NCBI GenBank assembly: GCA_913774625.1
Contig: CAJYHL010000017.1
Span: forward strand, 47,755-111,754
DNA: 64,000 nucleotides
Direction: 5' to 3'
From: an uncultured Acidovorax sp.
GTDB lineage: Bacteria; Pseudomonadota; Gammaproteobacteria; Burkholderiales; Burkholderiaceae_C
The notes beneath the pieces are model-generated. The model was not told where the DNA came from, did not search any database, and saw only the letters and a list, made by a program, of their open reading frames with translations. This document shows, in pieces, positions 7,920 through 16,422 of this stretch. Both the position numbers and the translations under genes were made by a program. How positions within the stretch are numbered: position 1 is the stretch's first letter; each line of letters begins with the position of its first letter.

Positions 7920-8585
7920 ATGACCTTCCGTCCCAAGTACGTGACCTTCGACTGCTACGGCACGCTCACCCGCTTCCGCATGGGCGAGCTGACGCGCGAA
8001 CTGTTCGCCGACCGCATCCCGGCCGACCGCATGGAGCAGTTCATCGCCGACTTCACGGCCTACCGCTTCGACGAGGTGCTGGGCGACTGGCAGCCCTACG
8101 AAGTGGTGCTGAAGAACGCCGTGCGCCGCCTGTGCAAGAAGTGGAAGATCCAGTATTTCGACACCGACGGCCAGACCTACTACGACGCCGTGCCCACCTG
8201 GGATCCGCATGCCGACGTGCCAGCAGGCCTGGCCAAGGTGGCCAAGGAGATCCCGCTGGTCATCCTGTCGAACGCCGCCGACGCGCAGATCCAGAAGAAC
8301 GTCGCCATGCTCGGCGCGCCCTTCCACCGCGTCTACACCGCCCAGCAGGCACAGGCCTACAAGCCGCGCCTGAAGGCCTTCGAATACATGCTCGACTCGC
8401 TGGGCTGCAACCCCGAGGACGTGCTGCACGTCTCCTCCAGCCTGCGCTACGACCTGATGTCCGCCGACGACATCGGCATCAAGAACAAGGTGTTCGTCAA
8501 CCGCGGCCACGGCCCGGGCAATCCGGCGTACAACTACGTCGAGATCAGCGACATCGGCGGCCTGCCGGGCGTCGTCGGCCTCTGA
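7920..8585 (+). CDS. Haloacid dehalogenase, type II (HAD superfamily)
   Basis: A 221-residue HAD hydrolase of the L-2-haloacid dehalogenase type. The catalytic Asp lies in TFDCYGTLT near residue 10. The motif II Ser/Asn is in LVILSNAAD near residue 117, and the motif III Lys and acidic residues are in YKPRLKAFEYML and SSLRYDLMSADD. Type II enzymes use the Asp to displace halide from 2-halo acids, but many members of this group act on phosphate esters or other substrates. GAGG precedes the ATG. It is the first plus-strand gene of the island, 65 bases ahead of the FAD oxidase. A dehalogenating role is not shown by the context. Confidence 0.88.
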   Translation: MTFRPKYVTFDCYGTLTRFRMGELTRELFADRIPADRMEQFIADFTAYRFDEVLGDWQPYEVVLKNAVRRLCKKWKIQYFDTDGQTYYDAVPTWDPHADVPAGLAKVAKEIPLVILSNAADAQIQKNVAMLGAPFHRVYTAQQAQAYKPRLKAFEYMLDSLGCNPEDVLHVSSSLRYDLMSADDIGIKNKVFVNRGHGPGNPAYNYVEISDIGGLPGVVGL

Positions 8586-8650
8586 TCCGCGGAACGCTGC
8601 CGCACGCCTGCACCCACGCACGCCTTTTCCCCACCACGCTTTCTCCGTCT

Positions 8651-9940
8651 ATGAAGCTCGACTCCTACTGGAACGATTCGGTGCCCCACCTGGGCCTGGC
8701 ACCCCACGACCTGCCCGCGCAGGTCGATGTGGCCATCGTGGGTGGCGGCTTCACCGGCCTGTCGGCTGCGCTGGCCCTGGCCCGGCGCGGGGCCAGCGTG
8801 GCGGTGCTGGAGGCGGGCGACGGCGTGGCGCCGGAGGCCTCGGGCCGCAACGGCGGGCACGTGAACAACGGCCTGGCGGTGGACTATGCCGACGTGGCCG
8901 CCCGCGTGGGCGTGGAGCAGGCCCGCGCCTGGTACCACGCCTACGACGATGCGGTGGACAGCGTGGAGCGCATCGTGCGCCGCGAGGCCATCGACTGCGA
9001 CTTCCTGCGCCACGGCAAGCTCAAGCTGGCCACCCGTCCGCAGCAGCTGGACGCGCTGCGCCGCAGCGCCGAACGCCTGGTGGCCGATGGCGTCGATACC
9101 GATGTCGAGATCCTCGAAGCGGCCCGGGTGCGCAACGAGGTGCAGAGCGAGCGCTTCCACGGCGGCCTGCTCTACCGCAAGAGCGCGCAGATGCACATGG
9201 GCCGCTTCGCCCAGGGCCTGGCGCTGGCGGCGCAGCGCGAAGGCGCGCAGATCCATACCGGCACCCGAGTGGACCGCATCCAGCGCGTGCGCGGCCAGGA
9301 GCACGTGCTGCACACCGCGCGCGGCAGCGTGCGCGCCCAGCAGGTGCTGCTGGCCACCGGCGCATCGCGCCACGGCGGCTACGGCAGCTTCGGCTGGCTG
9401 CGCCGCCGCATCGTGCCCATCGGCAGCTTCATCGTGGTGACCGAGCCGCTGGGCGCGGAGCGCGCGCAGGCGCTGCTGGCGGCGCGGCGCACCTACACCA
9501 CCATCGCCAACATCCACCATTACTTCCGGCTCACGGCCGACCACCGGCTGGTGTTCGGCGGCCGGGCGCGCTTCGCCATCTCCAGCCCGCAGTCCGATGC
9601 GGCGAGCGGCGAGATCCTGCGCGCCGGCCTGGCGGAGACCTTCCCCCAGCTCGGGCCCGTGCGGCTCGACTACTGCTGGGGCGGCCTGGTCGATGTGACG
9701 CAGGACCGCCTGCCGCATGCCGGCGAGCGCGACGGCCTGTTCTATTCCATGGGCTACAGCGGCCACGGCACGCAGATGTCGGTCCACATGGGCGAGCGCA
9801 TGGCCGCCGTGATGGCCGGCGACACGGCCGCCAACCCCTGGCGCGACCGCACCTGGCCCGCCATTCCCGGCCACTTCGGCCCGCCGTGGTTCCTGCCGGC
9901 GGTGGGCCTGTATTTCCGGCTCAAGGACCGGCTGGCCTGA
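8651..9940 (+). CDS. FAD-dependent amine/amino acid oxidase (DadA/PuuB-like)
   Basis: A 429-residue flavoprotein of the DAO family. The dinucleotide-binding motif VDVAIVGGGFTGLSAAL lies near residue 28. The C-terminal FAD contact is YSMGYSGHGTQMSVHMGE near 370. The family-typical start KLDSYWNDSVPH and the REAID...GKLKLA segment resemble gamma-glutamylputrescine oxidase. It would oxidise a primary or secondary amine or D-amino acid to an imine or aldehyde, with FAD and oxygen or a quinone as acceptor. It follows the HAD gene and precedes the ABC importer by about 95 bases. Together with the downstream aldehyde dehydrogenase it suggests amine to aldehyde to acid conversion. The start at 8651 is the only ATG before the FAD motif. 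Confidence 0.9.
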   Translation: MKLDSYWNDSVPHLGLAPHDLPAQVDVAIVGGGFTGLSAALALARRGASVAVLEAGDGVAPEASGRNGGHVNNGLAVDYADVAARVGVEQARAWYHAYDDAVDSVERIVRREAIDCDFLRHGKLKLATRPQQLDALRRSAERLVADGVDTDVEILEAARVRNEVQSERFHGGLLYRKSAQMHMGRFAQGLALAAQREGAQIHTGTRVDRIQRVRGQEHVLHTARGSVRAQQVLLATGASRHGGYGSFGWLRRRIVPIGSFIVVTEPLGAERAQALLAARRTYTTIANIHHYFRLTADHRLVFGGRARFAISSPQSDAASGEILRAGLAETFPQLGPVRLDYCWGGLVDVTQDRLPHAGERDGLFYSMGYSGHGTQMSVHMGERMAAVMAGDTAANPWRDRTWPAIPGHFGPPWFLPAVGLYFRLKDRLA

Positions 9941-10035
9941 GAGCCGCAGGCGCCCGCTGCCGGCACCCCCTCTCGTTTATCCACATTCCGTTTCTCGTTT
10001 TCCGATTTCCCTTCAGGCCCACCAGGAGCATCACC

Positions 10036-11649
10036 ATGAGCGACAACCAGTTCCAGAGCATCGTCGGTCCGCGCGAAAGCCTTCGCGTGATGGATTCCCT
10101 GCGCCGCGGCGCAACGCGCCGCGACGTGCTCGCCATGCTGATGGCCGGCGGCATGCAGGCCACGCTGGCCGGCGGCCTGGCGGGCATGGCCGTGACGGCC
10201 CAGGCGCAGACGCCGCGCCGCGGCGGCCGCATCCGCGTGGCCGTGGCCACCTCGGCCGCATCGGACACGCTGGACCCGGCCAAGCAGTCCAACCAGAACG
10301 ACTACGTGCGCTGCAGCATGGTCTATAACGGCCTGACCTCGCTGGACGGCAGCCTCACGCCCCAGCCCGCGCTGGCGGAATCGTTCTCCACCACCGACGC
10401 CAAGACCTGGGTCTTCACGCTGCGCAAGGGCGTCAGCTTCCATGACGGCAAGGCGCTGGCGCCCGCCGACGTGGTGTTCTCGCTGATGCGCCACAAGAAC
10501 CCCGCCACCGCTTCCAAGGCCAAGGCGCTGGCCGAGCAGATCGACACCGTCACCGCCAGCGGCCCCAACGAGGTGACCGTGGTGCTGACCTCGCCCAACG
10601 CCGACCTGCCGGTGATTCTGGGTACCTTCCACTTCTTCATCGTCAAGGACGGCACGACCGACTTCAGCTCCGGCATCGGCACCGGCCCCTTCAAGCTCAA
10701 GGAATTCAAGCCCGGCGTGCGCACCGTGGGCGTGCGCAACGAGAACTACTGGAAGGCCGGCCGCCCCTACCTGGACGAGATCGAATGCGTGGGCATCGGC
10801 GACGACAGCGCCCGCGTCAACGCGCTGCTCTCGGGCGGCATGGACCTGGTCGCCTCGGTCGATCCGCGCGCCGTCGCCCGCGTCAAGGCCACGCCGGGCT
10901 ACTCCATCTTCACCACCCAGTCGGGCCAGTATTCCGACCTCATCATGCGGCGCGACATGGCGCCCGGCAAGAACCCCGACTTCGTGCTGGCGATGAAGTA
11001 CCTGTTCGACCGCGAGCAGATGAAGAAGAGCATCGCGCTGGACTACGCCGTGCTGGGCAACGACCAGCCCATCGACCCCACCAACCGCTTCTACTTCAAG
11101 GGCCTGCCGCAGCGCACGTTCGATCTGGACAAGGCCAAGTTCCATCTGCAGAAGTCGGGCGTGACCGGCAAGGTGCCCGTCGTCACCTCGCCTGCGGCCA
11201 TGTATTCGACCGAGATCGCGCTGCTGCTGCAGCAGGTCGGCCAGCGCATCGGCCTGGACCTGGACGTCAAGCGCATGCCCGCCGACGGCTACTGGTCCAA
11301 CCACTGGCTCAACAGCGCCGTGGGCTTCGGCAACGTCAACCCGCGCCCCAGCGCCGACACGATCTTCACGCAGTTCTTCAAGTCCGATGCGGCCTGGAAC
11401 GAGTCGCGCTGGAAGAACCCGCAGTTCGACCAGCTGCTGGTCGCTGCGCGCGCCGAAACCGATCTGGCGAAGCGCCGCCAGATGTACGCCGACATGCAGA
11501 CCCTGGTCCACAACGACGCCGGCATCGGCATCCCGCTGTTCCTGGCCAGCATCGACGGCCATTCGACCAAGCTCAAGGGCCTGTCGCCCATTCCGCTGGG
11601 CGGCCTGATGGGCTACTCGTTCGCCGAATACGTCTGGCTCGAGGCCTGA
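10036..11649 (+). CDS. ABC transporter substrate-binding protein, peptide/nickel family
   Basis: A 537-residue periplasmic binding protein of the SBP_bac_5 family, which captures di- or oligopeptides, opines or similar amines. Residues 27-57 look like a Tat signal: twin arginine in ATRRDVLAML, a hydrophobic Gly/Ala stretch, and a cleavage-like TAQAQT. Family motifs include TLDPAKQSNQND, WVFTLRKGVSFHDGKAL and ADVVFSLMRH. AGGAG lies about 9 bases before the ATG. It heads the transporter operon, followed after 54 bases by the first permease. Tat export suggests folding in the cytoplasm, which is unusual but known for some members of this family. Confidence 0.92.
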   Translation: MSDNQFQSIVGPRESLRVMDSLRRGATRRDVLAMLMAGGMQATLAGGLAGMAVTAQAQTPRRGGRIRVAVATSAASDTLDPAKQSNQNDYVRCSMVYNGLTSLDGSLTPQPALAESFSTTDAKTWVFTLRKGVSFHDGKALAPADVVFSLMRHKNPATASKAKALAEQIDTVTASGPNEVTVVLTSPNADLPVILGTFHFFIVKDGTTDFSSGIGTGPFKLKEFKPGVRTVGVRNENYWKAGRPYLDEIECVGIGDDSARVNALLSGGMDLVASVDPRAVARVKATPGYSIFTTQSGQYSDLIMRRDMAPGKNPDFVLAMKYLFDREQMKKSIALDYAVLGNDQPIDPTNRFYFKGLPQRTFDLDKAKFHLQKSGVTGKVPVVTSPAAMYSTEIALLLQQVGQRIGLDLDVKRMPADGYWSNHWLNSAVGFGNVNPRPSADTIFTQFFKSDAAWNESRWKNPQFDQLLVAARAETDLAKRRQMYADMQTLVHNDAGIGIPLFLASIDGHSTKLKGLSPIPLGGLMGYSFAEYVWLEA

Positions 11650-11703
11650 CGCGCGCCTCGCCGAACCCCGACTGCACCGATACGCACTGGAAGCCGCTGC
11701 GCC

Positions 11704-12660
11704 ATGAACCGTGTGATTCTCAAACTCTTGGTCCAGCGGATCCTGCTGGCGCTGCTCTCCCTGCTGGCCGTGTCGGTCATCGTGTTCGCGATCACCGCCG
11801 TGCTGCCGGGCGATGCCGCCCAGGAGCAGCTGGGGCAGGACGCCACGCCCGAGTCCCTGGCCGCGCTGCGCGCTCAGATGGGGCTGGACGTGCCTGCGCC
11901 GCTGCGCTATCTGCACTGGCTGGGCGGCATCGTGCGCGGCGACCTGGGCCAGTCGGCCACCACCCAGATGCCGGTGGGCGATCTGGTGGCCAGCCGGCTG
12001 CCCAATTCGCTGCTGCTGGCGGCGGTGACGGCGCTGTTTTCCGTGCCCATCGCGCTCACGCTGGGCATCGCCTCGGCGGTGTGGCGCGGCTCGTGGTTCG
12101 ACCGCTTCGTGTCGTCGGCTGCGGTGGCCGTGGTGTCGGTGCCCGAGTTCCTTGTCGCCACGCTGGCCGTGCTGGTGTTCGCGGTCAAGCTCAAGTGGCT
12201 GCCTGCGCTGTCCTACGTGAACGACATCGAATCCATCGGACAGATGCTGCGCGCCTTCGCCATGCCGGTGCTCAGCCTGTGCTGCGTGATCGTGGCGCAG
12301 ATGATGCGCATGACCCGCGCGGCCGTGGGCGACCAGCTGGATGCGCCCTACATCGAGATGGTGCGGCTCAAGGGCGCATCGCCTCTGCGCATGGTGATGG
12401 CCCATGCGCTGCCCAATGCCATCGGGCCGATCGCCAACGCGGTGGCGCTGTCGCTGTCCTATCTGCTGGGCGGTGTCATCATCATCGAGACCATCTTCAA
12501 CTACCCCGGCATCGCCAAGCTCATGGTCGATGGCGTGACGCAGCGCGACATGCCCCTGGTGCAGACCTGCGCCATGATCTTCTGCGCGGGGTACCTCATC
12601 CTCGTGACGCTGGCCGACGTGTGCGGCATCGTCGCCAACCCGCGCCTGCGCCACCGCTGA
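11704..12660 (+). CDS. ABC transporter permease, DppB-type
   Basis: A 318-residue inner membrane protein with about six membrane segments, the first at residues 10-32 (ALLSLLAVSVIVFAITAVLPG). The EAA loop that contacts the ATPase is visible as IEMVRLKGASPLRMVMAHALPNA near residue 218-240. The N-terminus and the FNYPGIAKLM stretch are typical of the DppB/OppB half of peptide importers. It lies between the binding protein and the second permease, 13 bases before the latter, in a clear operon. The substrate is set by the binding protein and is unknown. Confidence 0.92.
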   Translation: MNRVILKLLVQRILLALLSLLAVSVIVFAITAVLPGDAAQEQLGQDATPESLAALRAQMGLDVPAPLRYLHWLGGIVRGDLGQSATTQMPVGDLVASRLPNSLLLAAVTALFSVPIALTLGIASAVWRGSWFDRFVSSAAVAVVSVPEFLVATLAVLVFAVKLKWLPALSYVNDIESIGQMLRAFAMPVLSLCCVIVAQMMRMTRAAVGDQLDAPYIEMVRLKGASPLRMVMAHALPNAIGPIANAVALSLSYLLGGVIIIETIFNYPGIAKLMVDGVTQRDMPLVQTCAMIFCAGYLILVTLADVCGIVANPRLRHR

Positions 12661-12673
12661 ACCAAGGGCCCCC

Positions 12674-13576
12674 ATGGACTCCCTGACCCCTGCTTCCTCC
12701 CAACCCGCCGTGGCCGCCGCGTGCGCGCCGCTGGTGCGCCGCCGCAGCCCGCTGCGCTGGCTCTCGGGCTTCGGCCTGACCGGCCTGCTGGGCCTGCTCG
12801 TGATGTTCTTCTGGCTGCTGGCCGCAGCCCTGGGCCCGCTGCTGCTGGGCGATGCGCTGCAGGCCGGCGGCGGCTCCGAGGTGTTCGCGCCCATCAGCGC
12901 AGCGCACTGGCTGGGCACCGACTACCTGGGCCGCGACATGCTGGTGCGCGTGATCGACGGCGCTCGCTACACCGTGGGCGTGGCGCTGCTGGCCACGCTG
13001 CTGGCCAGCGGCACCGGCACCACGCTGGCGCTCCTGGCGGCCGCAGTGGGCGGCAAGCTGGACGCGGTGCTCAGCCGCGTGCTGGACACGCTGACGGCCA
13101 TTCCCAGCAAGATGTTCGCGCTGATCCTGGTGGCGGGCTTCGGCTCTTCGGTCTCCGTGCTGGTGCTGACGGCGGCGCTGATCTACGTGCCGGGCGCCTT
13201 CCGCATCGCCCGCTCGCTGGCGGTGAACATCAACGCGATGGACTATGTCACCGTGGCCCGCACGCGCGGCGAGGGCACGCCCTACATCATGCTGCGCGAG
13301 ATCCTGCCCAACATCATCGGGCCCATGCTGTCCGACCTGGGCCTGCGCTTCGTCTACGTGGTGCTGCTGCTGGCCGGCCTGAGCTTCCTGGGCCTGGGCA
13401 TACAGCCGCCGGCCGCCGACTGGGGCTCGCTGGTGCGCGAGAACATCGGCGCGCTGCCCGATGCCGGCGCCGCCGTCATCGCCCCGGCGCTGGCCATCGC
13501 GAGCCTGACCATCGCGGTCAATCTCGTCATCGACAACCTGCCGGGCCGCGCGGCCCGCGAACGCGGAGGGCGTTGA
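12674..13576 (+). CDS. ABC transporter permease, DppC-type
   Basis: A 300-residue inner membrane protein, partner of the DppB-type permease. It has an N-terminal cytoplasmic tail, a first membrane segment at about residues 32-58, and the EAA loop VARTRGEGTPYIMLREILPNI near residue 195-217. The motif HWLGTDYLGRDML near residue 77 is a hallmark of DppC/OppC proteins. The stop at 13574-13576 is followed after two bases by the ATPase start, so translation is probably coupled. Confidence 0.92.
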   Translation: MDSLTPASSQPAVAAACAPLVRRRSPLRWLSGFGLTGLLGLLVMFFWLLAAALGPLLLGDALQAGGGSEVFAPISAAHWLGTDYLGRDMLVRVIDGARYTVGVALLATLLASGTGTTLALLAAAVGGKLDAVLSRVLDTLTAIPSKMFALILVAGFGSSVSVLVLTAALIYVPGAFRIARSLAVNINAMDYVTVARTRGEGTPYIMLREILPNIIGPMLSDLGLRFVYVVLLLAGLSFLGLGIQPPAADWGSLVRENIGALPDAGAAVIAPALAIASLTIAVNLVIDNLPGRAARERGGR

Positions 13577-13578
13577 AC

Positions 13579-15204
13579 ATGGGTGCTTCCGTCGTCGTCA
13601 AAGACCTGTGCATCACCGCAGGCGACCAGACCCTGGTCGATGCGCTGAGCTTTTCCATCCAGCCCGGCGAGGTGCTCGCCCTGATCGGCGAATCCGGCTC
13701 GGGCAAGACCACCACGGCGCTGGCGCTGATGGGCTATGCCCGCAGCGGCTGCGCCATCTCGGGCGGCAGCGTGCGCATCGGCGATGTCGATGTGCTGCAC
13801 CTCTCTCCCGCCGAGCAGCGGGCGCTGCGCGGGCGCACCGTGGCCTACATCGCGCAGAGCGCGGCGGCCTCGTTCAACCCCTCGCGGACCATCATGGACC
13901 AGGTGGTCGAGCCCACCCGCATCCACGGCACCATGGCCCGCGCCGAGGCCGAGGCCAAGGCCGTGCAGCTGTTCCGCGAACTGGCGCTGCCCCATCCCGA
14001 GACCATCGGCGACCGCTATCCGCACCAGGTCTCGGGCGGCCAGCTGCAGCGGCTGATGGCGGCCATGGCGCTCATCACCGACCCGGACCTGGTGATCCTC
14101 GACGAGCCCACCACCGCGCTGGACGTGACCACGCAGATCGAGGTGCTGCGCGCCTTCCGCCGCGTGGTGCGCGAACGCCGCGCCACCGCCGTCTATGTGA
14201 GCCACGACCTGGCCGTGGTGGCGCAGATGGCCGACCACATCCTGGTGCTGCGCGGCGGCCAGCTGCAGGAGATCAACCCCACGGGCCGCATCCTGGCCGA
14301 GCCCCAGCACGACTACACCCGCCTGCTGCTGGCCGCCGCCCGGCCCGCGCCGCGCGTGGCGGAGCACTGCCGGGGCGAGGGCGAGCTGCTGCTGGACGTG
14401 CGGGAGCTTTCGGCCGGCTACGGCCCGCTCGACGCCAGCGGGCGGCCGGCGGCGCTGATCCTGGAAGACATCAACCTCAAGCTCTACCGCGGCCAGGCCA
14501 TCGGCGTGATCGGCGAATCGGGCTCGGGCAAGACCACGCTGGCGCGCGCCATCGCCGGCCTCATCAAGCCCTGCCACGGCACCATGCTGTTCGCCAATGC
14601 CGAGCTCCGGCCCGAGCTGCGCGAGCGCAGCAAGGAAGAGCTGCGCCGCATCCAGATCGTGTTCCAGATGGCCGACACGGCGCTCAATCCGTCGCAGACC
14701 ATCGAACGCATCCTGGCCCGCCCGCTGCAGTTCTACCGGGGCCTCAAGGGCGAGGCGCTGCAGCGCCGCATCCGCGAGCTGCTCGACCTGGTCAAGCTTC
14801 CGCACGCGGTGGCGGGACGCCTGCCCGGCGGCCTCTCGGGCGGGCAGAAGCAGCGCGTGAACCTGGCTCGCGCGCTGGCGGCCGACCCCGACCTGATCCT
14901 GTGCGACGAGGTGACCTCGGCGCTGGACACGGTGGTGGGCGCGGCGGTGCTCGACCTGATGGCAGAGCTGCGGCGCGAGCTGGGCGTTTCCTATCTCTTC
15001 ATCAGCCACGACCTGCACACCGTGCGCTCGGTCTGCGACGAGATCGTGGTGATGCAGCACGGCCGCAAGCTGGCACAGGTGGCCCGGGCCGACTACGACC
15101 GCGGCCCGCACCATCCGTACTACGAACTGCTGGCGCGCTCGGTGCCCGAACTGCGCCAGGGCTGGCTGGAAGAGCGCGACAGCGCTCCGGCCGTCGCGGC
15201 CTGA
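13579..15204 (+). CDS. ABC transporter ATPase with two nucleotide-binding domains (DppDF fusion)
   Basis: A 541-residue protein carrying both ATPase domains of a peptide importer in one chain. Domain 1 (about 1-255) has Walker [15 protein letters not shown], signature [10 protein letters not shown] and Walker [13 protein letters not shown]. Domain 2 (about 265-535) has [29 protein letters not shown] and [12 protein letters not shown]. The first signature reads Q-R-L-M rather than the common Q-R-V-x but is otherwise intact, so both sites look competent. ATG at 13579 is two bases after the permease stop. It powers uptake through the two permeases. The dehydrogenase gene follows after 37 bases and is likely in the same operon. 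Confidence 0.93.
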   Translation: MGASVVVKDLCITAGDQTLVDALSFSIQPGEVLALIGESGSGKTTTALALMGYARSGCAISGGSVRIGDVDVLHLSPAEQRALRGRTVAYIAQSAAASFNPSRTIMDQVVEPTRIHGTMARAEAEAKAVQLFRELALPHPETIGDRYPHQVSGGQLQRLMAAMALITDPDLVILDEPTTALDVTTQIEVLRAFRRVVRERRATAVYVSHDLAVVAQMADHILVLRGGQLQEINPTGRILAEPQHDYTRLLLAAARPAPRVAEHCRGEGELLLDVRELSAGYGPLDASGRPAALILEDINLKLYRGQAIGVIGESGSGKTTLARAIAGLIKPCHGTMLFANAELRPELRERSKEELRRIQIVFQMADTALNPSQTIERILARPLQFYRGLKGEALQRRIRELLDLVKLPHAVAGRLPGGLSGGQKQRVNLARALAADPDLILCDEVTSALDTVVGAAVLDLMAELRRELGVSYLFISHDLHTVRSVCDEIVVMQHGRKLAQVARADYDRGPHHPYYELLARSVPELRQGWLEERDSAPAVAA

Positions 15205-15241
15205 CTCCCACCACACCGTCGTCCCTCAAGGAATCCGTTTC

Positions 15242-16330
15242 ATGAATCCCATCTTCCGCATCGCAGTCATCGCCGGCGACGGCATCGGCAAGGAAGTCAT
15301 GCCCGAAGGGATGCGCGTGGTGCAGGCCGCCGCCGAGCGCTTCGGCTTCGAACTGGAATGCCACACCATCGAATGGGCCAGCTGCGACTACTACGCAGCC
15401 CACGGCCAGATGATGCCGGACGACTGGAAGGCCCAGCTCAAGGGCTTCGACGCGATCTACTTCGGCGCCGTGGGCTGGCCGGCCACCGTGCCCGACCATG
15501 TCTCGCTCTGGGGCTCGCTGCTCAAGTTCCGCCGCGAGTTCGATCAGTACATCAACCTGCGCCCCGTGCGCCTCTTCGAGGGTGTGCCCTGCCCGCTGGC
15601 CGGCAGGAAGCCCGGCGACATCGACTACTTCGTGGTGCGCGAGAACACCGAAGGCGAATACACATCGCTCGGCGGCATCATGTACGAGGGCACGGACCGC
15701 GAGATCGTGATCCAGGAATCGGTCTACTCCCGCAAGGGTGCCGAGCGGCTGCTGAAGTTCGCCTTCGATCTGGCCCGAAGCCGCGAGAAGAAGCACGTGA
15801 CTCTCGCCACCAAGAGCAACGGCATCGCCATCAGCATGCCCTGGTGGGACCAGCGCGCCGACGAGGTCGCCCGCGACTACCCCGAGGTGGCGCTGGACAA
15901 GCAGCACATCGACATCCTGACGGCGCGCTTCGTGCTGCAGCCCGGGCGCTTCGACGTGGTGGCGGCGACCAACCTCTTCGGCGACATCCTCTCGGACCTG
16001 GGGCCGGCGACGACCGGCACCATCGGCCTGGCGCCCTCGGCCAACCTCAATCCCGAGCGCAGCTTCCCGAGCCTGTTCGAGCCGGTGCACGGCTCGGCGC
16101 CGGACATCTACGGCAAGAACATCGCCAACCCGATCGCCATGATCTGGTCGGGCGCGCTGATGCTGGACTTCCTCACGCAGGGCCAGGGCGCGGGGCGCCA
16201 GGCGCACGATGCCATCGTGGCGGCGATCGAGGAGGTGATCCGGAGCGGCCCGCGCACGCCCGACCTGGGCGGCACGGCCAGCACCACGGAGGTGGGCCAG
16301 GCCGTCGCAGCGCTCGTCGCCGCCGGCTGA
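15242..16330 (+). CDS. Tartrate dehydrogenase / D-malate dehydrogenase-type enzyme
   Basis: A 362-residue NAD-dependent beta-decarboxylating dehydrogenase of the isocitrate/isopropylmalate family, nearest to the tartrate/D-malate (TtuC/DmlA) branch. Features are the start IAVIAGDGIGKEVMPEG, the substrate loop RENTEGEYTSLGG near residue 138, the metal-binding NLFGDILSDLGP near 243 and EPVHGSAPDIYGKN near 280. It oxidises and may decarboxylate a 2-hydroxy diacid. It sits between the ABC importer and the semialdehyde dehydrogenase, implying a role in the same pathway, perhaps on a malate-like intermediate. The exact substrate cannot be read from the sequence. Confidence 0.9.
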   Translation: MNPIFRIAVIAGDGIGKEVMPEGMRVVQAAAERFGFELECHTIEWASCDYYAAHGQMMPDDWKAQLKGFDAIYFGAVGWPATVPDHVSLWGSLLKFRREFDQYINLRPVRLFEGVPCPLAGRKPGDIDYFVVRENTEGEYTSLGGIMYEGTDREIVIQESVYSRKGAERLLKFAFDLARSREKKHVTLATKSNGIAISMPWWDQRADEVARDYPEVALDKQHIDILTARFVLQPGRFDVVAATNLFGDILSDLGPATTGTIGLAPSANLNPERSFPSLFEPVHGSAPDIYGKNIANPIAMIWSGALMLDFLTQGQGAGRQAHDAIVAAIEEVIRSGPRTPDLGGTASTTEVGQAVAALVAAG

Positions 16331-16351
16331 GCCATCGGCCGATTTGCGAGA

Positions 16352-16403
16352 TTGCTATTTTTTCTATAGCTGATGGCGCTTGAAAAGCAAGCGCTGCCAG
16401 CCC
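16352..16403. repeat. Interspersed palindromic repeat, copy 1
   Basis: Begins TTGCTATTTTTTCTATAGCTGA and continues into a hairpin with arms GCGCTTG (16377-16383) and CAAGCGC (16389-16395). A second copy lies at 43799-43857 with 17 of 22 matching bases in the leader and the same AAGCGCTGC core. From general knowledge, elements of this look are abundant between genes in Comamonadaceae. Here it sits between two genes of one apparent operon. Confidence 0.65.
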
Positions 16404-16422
16404 TTTTCACCCGAGAAGCACC

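Noticed and set aside
7920..8585. Evidence for halogenated-compound degradation
   Set aside because: The type II HAD fold alone does not prove dehalogenation; the neighbours point to amine metabolism.
9754..12918. A 1054-codon minus-strand open frame
   Set aside because: Antisense shadow of the FAD oxidase, binding protein and permease genes; no recognisable protein features.
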